A stretch of 56,049 nt of DNA from Clostridiales bacterium (GTDB lineage Bacteria; Bacillota; Clostridia; Christensenellales; Aristaeellaceae). The stretch is taken from positions 1 to 56,049 of the forward strand of contig DUQF01000004.1 in the NCBI GenBank assembly GCA_012837965.1. Direction: 5' to 3'. Positions within the stretch are counted from its first letter, which is position 1. The number at the start of each line of letters is the position of its first letter. The notes under the pieces are model-generated. The model did not search any database. It worked only from the letters and a program-made list of their open reading frames with translations, and was not told where the DNA came from. Positions 16,281-26,003 of the stretch are shown in pieces. Made by a program: the position numbers and the translations under genes.

Positions 16281-16874
16281 TTAGTTGAAATAGCCGGTCT
16301 TATGAAGCATGCTTCGTACCAAGGCGGTTGGCAATCCCACCACATTAGTATACGAGCCTTCAATCGCCTCAATAAACATGCCGCATATGCCCTGAATTTC
16401 ATAGCCGCCGGCCTTACCAAAAGGCTCGCCCGTTTGAACATAACGCCAAACAGTTTCAGGGCTCATTGAGGCAAACTTAACCCTCGTTGCCTCGGTTGCT
16501 ACTTGTATCGCCTTTCCGGGGCAAATAACACAAACCCCCGTCATCACCTGATGAGTATCTCCCTGCAAAAGGGTAATCATGCGAAAAGCTTCTTTATCGT
16601 TTTTGGGTTTTCCAAATACTGTGCCGTCTTTCACAACGACCGTATCGGCAGCCAAAACAATCGACTGTGGATACTTTTCAACTACTGCTAAGGCCTTGCG
16701 CCGACATAGAGTTTCAACCATTTCCTTTGCGCCAACGGACAAGCTTTCATCTACATCCGGTGAAACAATGGAAAAGGAAAGACCCATTCTTTCAAGCAAT
16801 TCCTTTCGCCGTGGTGAGGAAGAAGCAAGGATGAATGAAACATCCTTCATTAAATTATAACACATCATACACAT
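16281..16874 (-). CDS. maf: Maf family nucleotide pyrophosphatase
   Basis: A Maf/HAM1-fold enzyme that hydrolyses nucleoside triphosphates, probably dTTP/UTP, and is linked with septum control. Motifs: ILASSSPRRKELL, the catalytic-region AADTVVV, GKPKN and GEPFGKAGGYEIQG. The frame opens at 16874 (197 residues), but the family core begins at MKDVSFILASS, so the ATG at 16850 is possible; neither has a clear Shine-Dalgarno sequence. It sits between tatD and mreB, a classic arrangement beside mreBCD. Confidence 0.9.
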   Translation of the reverse strand: MCMMCYNLMKDVSFILASSSPRRKELLERMGLSFSIVSPDVDESLSVGAKEMVETLCRRKALAVVEKYPQSIVLAADTVVVKDGTVFGKPKNDKEAFRMITLLQGDTHQVMTGVCVICPGKAIQVATEATRVKFASMSPETVWRYVQTGEPFGKAGGYEIQGICGMFIEAIEGSYTNVVGLPTALVRSMLHKTGYFN

Positions 16875-16897
16875 TTTTGCCTAATTCTTGTAAATAA

Positions 16898-17665
16898 TTA
16901 AAGTCCATACACCCTGCAAGCATTTGCATAGGTCAACTCTGCCACCTGTTCAACAGGCTGGTTGCGATACTCTGCCAACTTCTGGCAGATAAAACGCACA
17001 TTGGCTGGTTCGTTTCTGGTACCGCGCACAGGTTCGGGCGAAAGATAGGGACTATCCGTTTCAATAAGCAAGCGGTCGTCCGGGACAAGCTTTGCGGCTT
17101 CAACGAGCTTTCGGGCATTTTTATATGTCAAAGGGCCGGCAAACGAAACGTAGAAGCCTAACTTTACATACTCTTTAGCGACTTCGGCGGACGAAGAAAA
17201 GCAATGAATAATCCCTCCAAAAAGGTAATTTTGCCAACTTTTGAGAATATCCAGCATGTCTTGGTGCGCATCCCGTACATGCAGAATAACCGGCATCTTG
17301 CAGCGTCCGGCAATTTCAAACTGTTTTTCTAAAACGTATATTTGTTTTTCTTTATAGTCAGCATCGTAATAATAGTCAAGCCCCATTTCCCCAAGCGCAA
17401 CAACTTTAGGGCTGGATAGCAGAGCTTCAATTTGAGCAAACGAATCGTCATCGGAGTTTTCCGCATCATGGGGATGGATACCGACCGAAGCAAAAATCTC
17501 CGAATATTGTCCGGCAAGCTTTATCGCCACTTTGGAGTCTGTGACGTTAGACCCGGGACAAAGGCATCTTTCAACGCCGTTTAAATGCATATGAGCGATT
17601 ATTTTATCAATGTCTCCCTGAAAACGCTGATCGTTCAGATGACAGTGTGAATCAAATAACTTCAT
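16898..17665 (-). CDS. tatD: TatD family metal-dependent hydrolase
   Basis: A 255-residue TIM-barrel hydrolase, DNase in several species. It has FDSHCHLN at the N-terminus, GIHPHDA, GEMGLDYYY, ILHVRDA, IIHCFS and LIETDSPYL, the full metal-ligand set of the family. Its ATG directly abuts the stop codon of metG with no recognisable Shine-Dalgarno sequence, so it probably depends on ribosomes finishing metG. The metG-tatD pairing is common in Bacillota. Confidence 0.93.
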   Translation of the reverse strand: MKLFDSHCHLNDQRFQGDIDKIIAHMHLNGVERCLCPGSNVTDSKVAIKLAGQYSEIFASVGIHPHDAENSDDDSFAQIEALLSSPKVVALGEMGLDYYYDADYKEKQIYVLEKQFEIAGRCKMPVILHVRDAHQDMLDILKSWQNYLFGGIIHCFSSSAEVAKEYVKLGFYVSFAGPLTYKNARKLVEAAKLVPDDRLLIETDSPYLSPEPVRGTRNEPANVRFICQKLAEYRNQPVEQVAELTYANACRVYGL

Positions 17666-19618
17666 TTAACTAATAATTGAACCGTGCGGTAGCTGATCAT
17701 CAATTGAAAGAAGCTTAATGATGCTGTCATCCGCCGATGATGCCGAAAGAATCATGCCTTCAGACTGAATTCCCCTAATCTTACGTGGCGCAAGGTTGGC
17801 AATCATGATAACCGTTTTGCCAATTAAGTCTTTCGGATTATAGTGCTCAGCAATACCGGACAGTACCGTACGGGTTTCATTGCCCAAGGAAAGGGTAAAT
17901 TTCAGCAATTTATCACTCTTTGGAACAGCCTTACAATCAAGAACCTTGGCTGTTCTTAGATCAAGCTTATCAAAATCATCAATGGTAATGGTAGGTTTGA
18001 TAGACTGTTGTTCGGGTGCTTGATTTGCATCGGCTATCTCTTCCTCTTGCGTATTTTCTGCCAAAGCAAGCAGTTCCTTTTCAACATCAAGACGTGGGAA
18101 CAAAGGCTCTTTGCGTTCAATCATAACGCCATGGGTTAAAGCACCAAATCTTTCAAGCGATTCCCATGTTTTAACCTTCGCATCCGTTACACCAATTTGC
18201 TCGTAAATCCTTTCAGGTGTTGAAGGCATAAAAGGAGATAGAAGCACCGAAATAAAGCGAAGGGTTTCGCCCAAAGTATATAATACGGTACCTAAGCGAT
18301 CTTTCCGACTCTCATCTTTGCCTAAAACCCAGGGTCTGGTTATATCAATATAACGGTTGGCTTCGCCTACCACCTTCCAGATTTCCGATAGTGCTCGTGA
18401 AAACTGTAAGGCGTCCATTTCCTCCTCAACCTTTTGGGGCAAGTTAAGAACTTGATCAATAAGGGTTTGATCTTCTCCACAAACCTTACCCATTGGTGGA
18501 ATAATGCCATTAAAATACTTGAGTATCATGGCATTGGTTCGGCTTAAAAGATTTCCGAGGTCATTGGCTAAATCGCTATTGATGCGGTTAATGAGCGCTT
18601 CATTTGTGTAGTTACCGTCAGCACCGAAAGGCATTTCGCGCATCAGATAGTACCGCAGCGTATCGGCTCCGTAACGCTCAATTATTGGCTGCGGGTAGAC
18701 AACATTGCCTTTAGATTTGCTCATCTTATCGTTGCCAAACAAAAGCCAGCCATGAGCAAACACTTGTTTGGGCAAAGGCAAACCTAAGGCATGCAGCATA
18801 ATGGGCCAATAAATGGTATGGAAACGGACTATTTCCTTGCCAACCAAATGGACATTGGCAGGCCAATAGCGCTGCATTAAACCATCATTTTCACTTGTAA
18901 AGCCTAAGGCGGTAATATAATTGGACAAAGCATCAATCCAGACGTAGATTACATGATCGGGATCAAAATCAACAGGTACTCCCCAATCAAAAGAAGTTCT
19001 ACTAACGCTTAGATCCTGTAGTCCCGGTCGCAGGAAATTTTGTAACATTTCGTTGGCACGACTGGTCGGCTGAATAAATTCCGGATTTTTTTCAATATAT
19101 TCGATAAGCCAGTCCTGGTACTTACTCATACGGAAAAAATAGCCTTCTTCCTTAACGAGTTCGGTTGGTCTTGAGCAGTCGGGGCAACATTTGCCTTCTT
19201 TTAATTGCGTGTTGGTCCAATAGCTTTCACAGAAGGTACAGTATTGACCTTCATAGAAACCTTTATAGATATCTCCGTTATCATAAAGCTTACGGAAAAT
19301 TTTTTGCGCAGCCTTTACATGCCTTTCATCAGTTGTTCGGATGAAGTCATCATATTCAATACCCATTTGTTGCCACAAAACTTTGGTCTCAGCAACAATT
19401 TCGTCCACATAAGTCTGCGGGTCTTTACCGGCTTCTTGGGCGCTACGTTCGATTTTTTGTCCATGTTCGTCCGTGCCGGTCAAAAAATAAGTGTCATATC
19501 CCGTTAATTTCTTAAAGCGCGCCATAGTATCGGCTGCTACCGTCGTATAGGTATGGCCAATATGCATGTGCCCACTTGGATAATAAATTGGCGTTGTAAT
19601 ATAGTATGTCTTCTTCAC
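17666..19618 (-). CDS. metG: Methionyl-tRNA synthetase
   Basis: A 650-residue class I aminoacyl-tRNA synthetase. The HIGH-type motif is HMHIGHTY near residue 17, the zinc knuckle uses CTFC and CCPDC pairs (about 127-147), and the KMSKS loop is KMSKSKGN near residue 300. A C-terminal tRNA-binding OB-fold (about 545-650, DFDKLDLRTAKVLDCKAVPKSDK) is fused. The start is GTG at 19618 with GGAGG 6-8 bases upstream. It is the first gene of the metG-to-rodA run and has only a short leader, so there is no T-box. Confidence 0.95.
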   Translation of the reverse strand: MKKTYYITTPIYYPSGHMHIGHTYTTVAADTMARFKKLTGYDTYFLTGTDEHGQKIERSAQEAGKDPQTYVDEIVAETKVLWQQMGIEYDDFIRTTDERHVKAAQKIFRKLYDNGDIYKGFYEGQYCTFCESYWTNTQLKEGKCCPDCSRPTELVKEEGYFFRMSKYQDWLIEYIEKNPEFIQPTSRANEMLQNFLRPGLQDLSVSRTSFDWGVPVDFDPDHVIYVWIDALSNYITALGFTSENDGLMQRYWPANVHLVGKEIVRFHTIYWPIMLHALGLPLPKQVFAHGWLLFGNDKMSKSKGNVVYPQPIIERYGADTLRYYLMREMPFGADGNYTNEALINRINSDLANDLGNLLSRTNAMILKYFNGIIPPMGKVCGEDQTLIDQVLNLPQKVEEEMDALQFSRALSEIWKVVGEANRYIDITRPWVLGKDESRKDRLGTVLYTLGETLRFISVLLSPFMPSTPERIYEQIGVTDAKVKTWESLERFGALTHGVMIERKEPLFPRLDVEKELLALAENTQEEEIADANQAPEQQSIKPTITIDDFDKLDLRTAKVLDCKAVPKSDKLLKFTLSLGNETRTVLSGIAEHYNPKDLIGKTVIMIANLAPRKIRGIQSEGMILSASSADDSIIKLLSIDDQLPHGSIIS

Positions 19619-19651
19619 TTTTCTACCTCCACCCTGATTTTACACCTAAAC

Positions 19652-19680
19652 ATTATATGATTGATGCTGCTGAAAATCAA
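19652..19680 (-). promoter_or_regulatory. metG operon promoter
   Basis: On the minus strand TTGATT (19675-19680) and TATAAT (19652-19657) are 17 bases apart, about 30 bases before the GTG start. No other convincing promoter or terminator was seen between here and rodA, so one transcript may cover 8380-19650. Confidence 0.7.
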
Positions 19681-19710
19681 GCGTAGCAGATGGGTTATTA
19701 GCATTCAATC

Positions 19711-19738
19711 AAAAAGATGGTAGGCAGCACGCCTACCA
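19711..19738 (-). terminator. Terminator of the PrsA-like lipoprotein gene
   Basis: TGGTAGGC (19718-19725) pairs with GCCTACCA (19731-19738); on the minus strand the stem is followed by ATCTTTTTGA. It separates the lipoprotein gene from the metG promoter. Confidence 0.75.
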
Positions 19739-19754
19739 CCTTGCTCAGAATATA

Positions 19755-21320
19755 CTACTCTTTAGGCTCTTCAGTTACTTGCTCCGAACCTTCTTCAGTT
19801 AGGGCTTCCAAGGTTTCAGATTCTTCTTGAGCAATACGCTCCCTGGCTTCCTGCGTTGCCAAATCAATCATATCTTGATTATAAATAACTTCCATGTTCT
19901 TCTCCCAGTTGACAAAGGCTTCTTCATACACCTCTTGCTCCTTATCGTTTAATAGGTAGTCATAAATTTCTTGATAGATTTCATCAGTCAGGATAAGGCC
20001 CGACGGAACATCCCGCAAATAATATAGGATATGAATACCAAACTGGCCAACAACAGGCTCACTCACATCGCCAACCCTTTGCATTTCAGGGGCAAAAGCG
20101 CCTTGCGTAAAGGCCGGGTCAAACATGATGGATTGACTATGAACACTGTAACCCTCGGCTAAATTTTGCTCATCCTCCATGCCGGGATCTTCGCCGTACT
20201 CTTTAATCAGTTCTACAAAGGAAATATTTGCTGAGATTTTAGCCTGAATTTCGGCAAGCAGGTCTTTCTGAGAATCAAGAACCAACTTTTTGGCAGCCTC
20301 AACTTGCTCTATGGTAACAGGCTCAATCACAACGCCGGGTTCTTCCTTTTGGGTTGTTTCTTCAGAATCGTTTTCAGGTTGGCTCTGTTCTTCATAAGCG
20401 GCCACCATGGCAAGGTAGCTATCAAGCACTTCTTGATCCGGTTTAATTAAAATATGGAGGATGCCCCTATAGCCTTCGGGTGTATACCAGCTTTGCGCAC
20501 CATAATACTGGCTTAGTTCATACTCAGCAACATTGTCCTTATACTGTACTTCATACTGAGCGCCAATGGTCGCAAAGAGTTGATTGATCTCTTCCTCACT
20601 TGGTTCATAACCGCCAAGAAGATACTGAGTCATGCGATTGACCGATTCACGCTTTTGCGCCTGTTTCACAACAAAATCCAAAGTGATGCCACGATTCAGA
20701 TAATACAACTCAGCATCGGTTCTTGCTTGCTTGCGAGCTTCTTCCGTATCTTCCGCCAAGAAGTATTGGACGTACGCATCAAGGGCTGCTTCCCATTCGG
20801 CTTGGGCATCGTTATTGATGGCGGACATCTCTTCTTCGGTAAATTGATCAAAGCCCATATCAACAATTTTCTTTTGTAAAATCATCTGCTGTACCAAATA
20901 CTTCACAGCTGTCTGATAATCGTCTTCACCGGCTACATAATTGTAATTAACAAAAGTGGGGATTAGAATATCGGTTTCGCTTTGCATAATCGGCGTTCCG
21001 TCTACTGTGGCCAACACCTTGTCCTTGAAAGTCTGTTGAGGTTCTTCTTCCTCAACATCAGTTGTTTCAGCTAAAGGCGCATCGGTTGCTTCTTGTTGCG
21101 GCAAATCAGTAACCGGCACATCCGTTAAGGTCGCTTTTGGAGCGGGTGTTTCGGTTATAACCGTTTTTGGGGTGGGGGGCTCGGTTACAGCCACCTCTTG
21201 GGTTGGCGCTTGAGTAACCTCGACCGCAGTAGTTGGTTGTTCTTTGGGTTGTTTATCCTTCGCTTGACAACCTGCCAACAGCAACATACAGGCTGCAAGT
21301 AAAGCCAAATATTTTTTCAT
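19755..21320 (-). CDS. PrsA/SurA-like peptidyl-prolyl isomerase lipoprotein
   Basis: A 521-residue secreted foldase. Residues 1-18 are a lipoprotein signal (LLLAGC lipobox, Cys18). Then comes a Thr/Pro-rich linker to about 95, a SurA_N-like helical region (about 100-260) and a rotamase/parvulin-like domain (about 285-450, GYRGILHILIKP and later VGQFGIHILYYL), interrupted by a Glu-rich insertion. It should sit on the outer face of the membrane and fold exported proteins. It is a single gene with its own promoter and terminator. The exact name (prsA) is not certain because sequence similarity is limited to the domain pattern. Confidence 0.8.
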   Translation of the reverse strand: MKKYLALLAACMLLLAGCQAKDKQPKEQPTTAVEVTQAPTQEVAVTEPPTPKTVITETPAPKATLTDVPVTDLPQQEATDAPLAETTDVEEEEPQQTFKDKVLATVDGTPIMQSETDILIPTFVNYNYVAGEDDYQTAVKYLVQQMILQKKIVDMGFDQFTEEEMSAINNDAQAEWEAALDAYVQYFLAEDTEEARKQARTDAELYYLNRGITLDFVVKQAQKRESVNRMTQYLLGGYEPSEEEINQLFATIGAQYEVQYKDNVAEYELSQYYGAQSWYTPEGYRGILHILIKPDQEVLDSYLAMVAAYEEQSQPENDSEETTQKEEPGVVIEPVTIEQVEAAKKLVLDSQKDLLAEIQAKISANISFVELIKEYGEDPGMEDEQNLAEGYSVHSQSIMFDPAFTQGAFAPEMQRVGDVSEPVVGQFGIHILYYLRDVPSGLILTDEIYQEIYDYLLNDKEQEVYEEAFVNWEKNMEVIYNQDMIDLATQEARERIAQEESETLEALTEEGSEQVTEEPKE

Positions 21321-21353
21321 CGAAACTCATCCTTCCTGACAATGTTCAAAGGT

Positions 21354-21382
21354 ATTATCGCATAATTTACAGCTCGCTTCAA
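21354..21382 (-). promoter_or_regulatory. Promoter of the PrsA-like gene
   Basis: On the minus strand TTGAAG (21377-21382) and GATAAT (21354-21359) are 17 bases apart, about 35 bases upstream of the ATG. Confidence 0.6.
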
Positions 21383-21410
21383 GATGTAGCAATATTTATT
21401 TACATTTCCG

Positions 21411-22811
21411 TCATTTCTTTTCAAAAATCCTTATTTTCCCTTGTGGTGTTCCGTTTGAAAAAATAACCTGAAGCCCTTGTTCTTGTGCTTGTTTGATGTA
21501 ATCAATAGCTTCCCGGCTAACCCACACACCAGGAATTAAGACAGGAACTCCGGGGGGATATACATATACTGTCTCTGCGGCTGGTTTTCCTTGCGCTGCT
21601 TCAAGTAAAACACTGATTTTGTTCATTCCTTCCTCAAAAGGCTCAATGATCCCCATCGACGGTGGTTTTTGAAATAAGTTTTTTAACAGGTTATTTTTGA
21701 CCGGTAACTCTTTATCAATCAACTGAAGTGCATAAAACAGTTGATCATACCCTTTCCTTTCATCCCCTATACTGCTTAGACATAGGGTATAAAAAACGGC
21801 CATCATTTCCGGCTCGATGCCGTGATGTCTCAGTTTTTGTGTGAGAAAAGAACCGATTTTTTCTTTTCGGCGGCCGCCTATGACTATTTTCGACAAGTCA
21901 AGAGCATAAAAATTTGATGATGAATTGACATATGGTACTTTGAGATTTAGTAGATTGCTCGCACTGTGATAAAAACAACCAAGCTCCTGCTGCCAAAAAG
22001 CAAATAATCTTTCCCCTTCTGTCAAAAGTAACCTGACGCATGCATCAATGGAAGCCAAGAACAGGTAACTGGGACTGGTCGTTTGCAACATATCCATTTT
22101 TTCCGCAACATCATCAAAAAGAGATAGATCATTCACATGAAGCAGAGCAGTTTGGGTAAGCGATGGTAGTGTCTTATGTAAACTGTGAACAACAACGTCC
22201 GCACCTGATTGAATGGCGTTTTTTTGTCTGTTGGAACAAATACCAAGATGGGAACCGTGTGCTTCATCTACCAAGAGTTTGGCACCAAAATTATGGACGG
22301 TATCCGCAATCGCTTGAATGTCACTAATAACCCCTTCATAGGTAGGGCTTGTAATAATCACCAACTTTACTTCTGGATATTTTAGAAGCACATTACAAAT
22401 CTGTTCACTTTGAACGCTGGCAATAATACCACTATCAGGGTCAACTGCCACATCCAGTACGATAACCCTCGCCTTGACAAGCCGTAAAGCATTATACACT
22501 GAAACATGAGCGTTTCGTGCAACAAGCACCGTATCACCTGCTTTAATTAGGGCAAGAATCACAGCATGTAAGCAACCGGTTGAACCGTTAACACCAATTA
22601 AGGTTTTGGCTCCCCAAAGATTAGTGGCAAGATCCATAGTTTCTTTAATGATGCCTGTAGGGGCGTGCAAATTATCCATGCCCTTAATTTCTGTAATGTC
22701 TAAAGCGCCGCCCACATCTTTAAGAAAAGGAAAGAAACGGAGATTTCTTTTATGACCTGGCATATGCATAGGCAACTCCGTTACGAACTGACGTAAATAA
22801 TCAATCAGCAT
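21411..22811 (-). CDS. Orn/Lys/Arg decarboxylase family PLP enzyme
   Basis: A 466-residue fold type I PLP enzyme. Motifs: MHMPGHKR near the N-terminus, GSTGCLHAVI, SPTYEGVISD, LLVDEAHGSH and HSLHKTLPSLTQTA, where the lysine of HK binds PLP. It lacks the N-terminal wing domain of the large inducible decarboxylases and so resembles the short YaaO/SpeA-type proteins; the substrate may be lysine, arginine or ornithine. The frame opens at 22937, but the first 42 residues have no family similarity and overlap the upstream gene, so the ATG at 22811 is chosen. It is the last gene of a three-gene run with the FAD enzyme and the L,D-transpeptidase. Confidence 0.85.
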   Translation of the reverse strand: MLIDYLRQFVTELPMHMPGHKRNLRFFPFLKDVGGALDITEIKGMDNLHAPTGIIKETMDLATNLWGAKTLIGVNGSTGCLHAVILALIKAGDTVLVARNAHVSVYNALRLVKARVIVLDVAVDPDSGIIASVQSEQICNVLLKYPEVKLVIITSPTYEGVISDIQAIADTVHNFGAKLLVDEAHGSHLGICSNRQKNAIQSGADVVVHSLHKTLPSLTQTALLHVNDLSLFDDVAEKMDMLQTTSPSYLFLASIDACVRLLLTEGERLFAFWQQELGCFYHSASNLLNLKVPYVNSSSNFYALDLSKIVIGGRRKEKIGSFLTQKLRHHGIEPEMMAVFYTLCLSSIGDERKGYDQLFYALQLIDKELPVKNNLLKNLFQKPPSMGIIEPFEEGMNKISVLLEAAQGKPAAETVYVYPPGVPVLIPGVWVSREAIDYIKQAQEQGLQVIFSNGTPQGKIRIFEKK

Positions 22812-22878
22812 CACGTTTGAAATCTCCGTCCTTAATTTTAAAATTAAATTGATTGTTGTTTCTAATTTTATTAAAAAC

Positions 22879-24555
22879 TTAGGGCGCAGGTGTCTCAGGC
22901 ACATCGGTGGGAAGGGGTGTCGGAACAGGAGTAGCAACCGGAAGATCTCGGTACAATAATTCCAAGGTTCTCACATCCGCCACACCTGTTTGAGTAAGTC
23001 CCTGCGCTCTCTGGAAAGCTTTAACGGCTTTCTTAGTACCGCCAAGGTAAGTACCGGTTACAGTTCCGGTATAATAGCCAAGCTCTTTTAGACGGCTTTG
23101 AAGCCAGAAAACATTTTCCCCTCTTTTGTTTTCAGAAATCTTTCGCAATTCCCCCGTCGGATAAGTTGCATCATACACAGGAGGGATGGAGGGAGTTGGA
23201 GTAATCGGATGAGCGTTTAACTCTTTAGAAAAAGCACCGGGTTTGTGCGCCGCCTTAAGTTCGGGATCAGGCTGGGCATCTTCGTGCGTTTTTACCTGCG
23301 TTCCGGGACCACAATTAAGGTAAATCCACTTGGCATCCTGTAAGGTCAGGCGGATACAGCCATGGGATGCACGTCTGCCCAGATTATTGACAGATTTCAT
23401 GTTCACAGTCTTTTGATCAGAGCTGTAAAGAACGGAATGAAAAGCATCCGTTGGATTGATTCTAACCCAATACCGGGCAGTGCCTCCACCCCAATTGGGG
23501 AAGGATGCCCCCCTTGAGCGGCGCTCAGTTAAAGTAAAAGTATCGATTTTAGATGGATAACTTCCCTTTCCTGTCGAACACCACATCGCACGAACAAAGC
23601 GAGTATAGTTGCCCTCTTCATCCATTTCATATACTTTGACCACTTGATTAGTTACGTCCACTTCCAAAAAGTAAGGAGGAGGAGTCGGCACAGGTGAAGG
23701 CTTAGGAGGATCATGTGGCCGGGCAACGTCACTTGCATAAAGAGCCTGCCAAGTCATTTCATCAACAATTCCATTATTTTCAAGTCCATTTTGTTTTTGG
23801 AACTCCTTGAGCGCAGCCTGCGTTTGGCGATAAAAGCCCGTCGTTATCTTACGACCAGTAAAATAACCAAGCTCCTGCAACCTTTCTTGCAGTTGCTTGA
23901 CCCTCTCCCCTTGACTGCCATAAGAAAGTTTGCCAGGATAAGTTAAATCGGGTGGGGCGGTGGGTTCGGGCGAAGGAGCGGGCGTAGCATTCGGGTCAGG
24001 GGTGACATGATAGACATTATCGGAATAAAGCTTGATTTGTGTTGCTACATCAGCTTTTCCGGTCACTTCAAGGCCATTATCCTTTTGAAAAGCGGTTACA
24101 GCGTTTTGCGTGTTATTAAGGTACTTTGTGCTAATTTTATCGTGATAATAACCAAGCTCACTGAGCCTTGTTTGAAGGCGTGAAACATCCTTGCCGTAGT
24201 TACCCTTCTCTAATGGGCGGTGAGCATCACCGTAAATAATTTCAAGGGTAGCTCGATCTGCTACGCCCGTTTGTTCAAGACCATAAGCTTCTTGAACAGA
24301 CTTAACGGCTTTCATCGTAGCATCAAGGTAGTTACCCGTTACTTTACCTGTATAATAATAGATATCCCGAAGACGAGTTTGTAATGCTTTGACCTCATCT
24401 CCACGGTCACCACGTTTTAGCTCAGTTAATTCTCCTGTATGCACAACCATGTCATTATCTTCTATATCTTCCTGTGAAGCTAAAGCGATTAAACCGGCTA
24501 TACATAAGGTAATACTTAGTATAACTAATAAAAATTTTTGGAAGTCTTTTTTCAT
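22879..24555 (-). CDS. L,D-transpeptidase with four peptidoglycan-binding domains
   Basis: A 558-residue exported enzyme that forms 3-3 cross-links or anchors proteins to the wall. After an N-terminal signal/anchor (about 8-27) come two PG_binding_1 domains (about 45-110 and 113-178), a Pro-rich linker, a third (about 205-272), the YkuD catalytic domain (about 295-425, with the nucleophile in SHGCIRL), a fourth PG_binding_1 (about 470-540) and a Pro/Thr tail. The substrate would be meso-DAP stems, in keeping with MurE. Its ATG overlaps the TGA of the upstream FAD enzyme (ATGA). Confidence 0.92.
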   Translation of the reverse strand: MKKDFQKFLLVILSITLCIAGLIALASQEDIEDNDMVVHTGELTELKRGDRGDEVKALQTRLRDIYYYTGKVTGNYLDATMKAVKSVQEAYGLEQTGVADRATLEIIYGDAHRPLEKGNYGKDVSRLQTRLSELGYYHDKISTKYLNNTQNAVTAFQKDNGLEVTGKADVATQIKLYSDNVYHVTPDPNATPAPSPEPTAPPDLTYPGKLSYGSQGERVKQLQERLQELGYFTGRKITTGFYRQTQAALKEFQKQNGLENNGIVDEMTWQALYASDVARPHDPPKPSPVPTPPPYFLEVDVTNQVVKVYEMDEEGNYTRFVRAMWCSTGKGSYPSKIDTFTLTERRSRGASFPNWGGGTARYWVRINPTDAFHSVLYSSDQKTVNMKSVNNLGRRASHGCIRLTLQDAKWIYLNCGPGTQVKTHEDAQPDPELKAAHKPGAFSKELNAHPITPTPSIPPVYDATYPTGELRKISENKRGENVFWLQSRLKELGYYTGTVTGTYLGGTKKAVKAFQRAQGLTQTGVADVRTLELLYRDLPVATPVPTPLPTDVPETPAP

Positions 24556-25973
24556 GAACGTTCCTTTCCTTGCTCATCGTCAGCCAAATAATTGCCCATA
24601 ATTACGCCCATGGCCGATGCCATCATCAAGCCTCTTGTCCAGCCGCTTGAATCGCCAAGAGTGTATAAGTTGGCAATATTTGTGTTGAAATGCTTATCCA
24701 TTTTAACACGGTTTGAATAGAATTTAAGCTCCGGAGAATACAATAAGGTTTCGGGGGCCGCGAAACCGGGTACAACCACATCCATCGCATGAATAAAGTT
24801 AATAATATTGGTCATCGCACGATACGGCATACCAGCGGTGATATCGCCTGCAATCGCGTCCGGCAACGTCGGACGCACGTTGGAGCGAGTCAATTCCTTT
24901 TCCCAGGTTCGTTTGCCGTCTAAAATGTCACCAAAGCGCTGAACGAGAATTTGCCCGTTAGCAAGCATATTGGTCAGCTCTCCTACCTTCTGCGCATAAG
25001 CAATGGGTTGATTAAAGGGGTGGGTAAAGTTATGGCTACATAGTATAGAAAGGTTTGTATTATCGGTTTTGAAATTTTTATAGCTATGACCGTTAACCAC
25101 TGCAAGGTCGTTATCATAGTTTTCTTGTGACACAAAACCGCCGGGGTTTTGACAGAAAGTGCGCACCTTGTCTTTAAAGGGGTTGGGATAGCCAATAAGC
25201 TTACTTTCATAGAGCGCCTCATTCACTTCCTCCATCACCTCGTTGCGCACTTCCACACGCACACCAATATCCACAGTACCAGCTTGATGAGCAATGCCGT
25301 GCACCTGGCAAATCTTCTCCAACCAATCTGCTCCCCGTCTACCTGTAGCCACAACAATTTCGTCAGCAAAAAGTTCCATTTGTTTACCCGAAGAAACATT
25401 TTCAACCTGAACGCCAACGCAGGCCTTGTCCTTAAGGATAAGATTTTCACAGTTATGTCCAAAAAGTATTTCAACGCCCGATTGGAGCAAATAATCTTGA
25501 AGCGCTTTGTAAATTCCTTGAGCCTTCTCGGTCCCCATATGGCGTATAGGACAGTCTACAAGTTTTAATCCAGCATGAATAGCCCTGCGCCTAATTTGCT
25601 TTATTCTTTCTTCATTACCTAAACCTTCAATCTGATGATCGGCACCAAATTCTAAATAGATTTGATCGGTATAGTCGATCATTTCCTGCACGAAATTTAC
25701 GCCAACCAAGTCGGGCAATTGGCCGCCCACCTCATGAGAAAGAGATAGTTTACCGTCAGAAAAAGCTCCTGCGCCAGAAAATCCGGTTGTAATGTGGCAA
25801 TATGGTCTACAGTTTACACACCTACCAGCCTTGATTTTAAGACAATGACGTTTTTCTACAGGCTGTCCTTTTTCAATAACGATAATCTTTTTGTTTGTTC
25901 CCCGCCGAATAAGCTGTAAGGCAGTAAAGATTCCAGCAGGGCCGGCACCTACAACAACCAAATCATACTTCAT
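24552..25973 (-). CDS. FAD-dependent dehydrogenase (COG2509 family) with four-cysteine motif
   Basis: A 473-residue flavoprotein. The dinucleotide motif GAGPAG is at residues 9-14 and a second FAD contact (LYTLGDSSGWTRG) is near the C-terminus. Cys44, Cys52, Cys55 and Cys59 lie in CLKIKAGRCVNCRPYC, which suggests a metal or Fe-S site, and the family motif FSGAGAFSDGKL follows. The reaction is unknown. It heads a unit with the L,D-transpeptidase and the PLP decarboxylase, and GGAGGG precedes its ATG. A paralog lies at 47893-49482. Confidence 0.88.
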   Translation of the reverse strand: MKYDLVVVGAGPAGIFTALQLIRRGTNKKIIVIEKGQPVEKRHCLKIKAGRCVNCRPYCHITTGFSGAGAFSDGKLSLSHEVGGQLPDLVGVNFVQEMIDYTDQIYLEFGADHQIEGLGNEERIKQIRRRAIHAGLKLVDCPIRHMGTEKAQGIYKALQDYLLQSGVEILFGHNCENLILKDKACVGVQVENVSSGKQMELFADEIVVATGRRGADWLEKICQVHGIAHQAGTVDIGVRVEVRNEVMEEVNEALYESKLIGYPNPFKDKVRTFCQNPGGFVSQENYDNDLAVVNGHSYKNFKTDNTNLSILCSHNFTHPFNQPIAYAQKVGELTNMLANGQILVQRFGDILDGKRTWEKELTRSNVRPTLPDAIAGDITAGMPYRAMTNIINFIHAMDVVVPGFAAPETLLYSPELKFYSNRVKMDKHFNTNIANLYTLGDSSGWTRGLMMASAMGVIMGNYLADDEQGKERS

Positions 25974-26003
25974 AGCATTCCCTCCGAATGACAGACTACG
26001 ACC

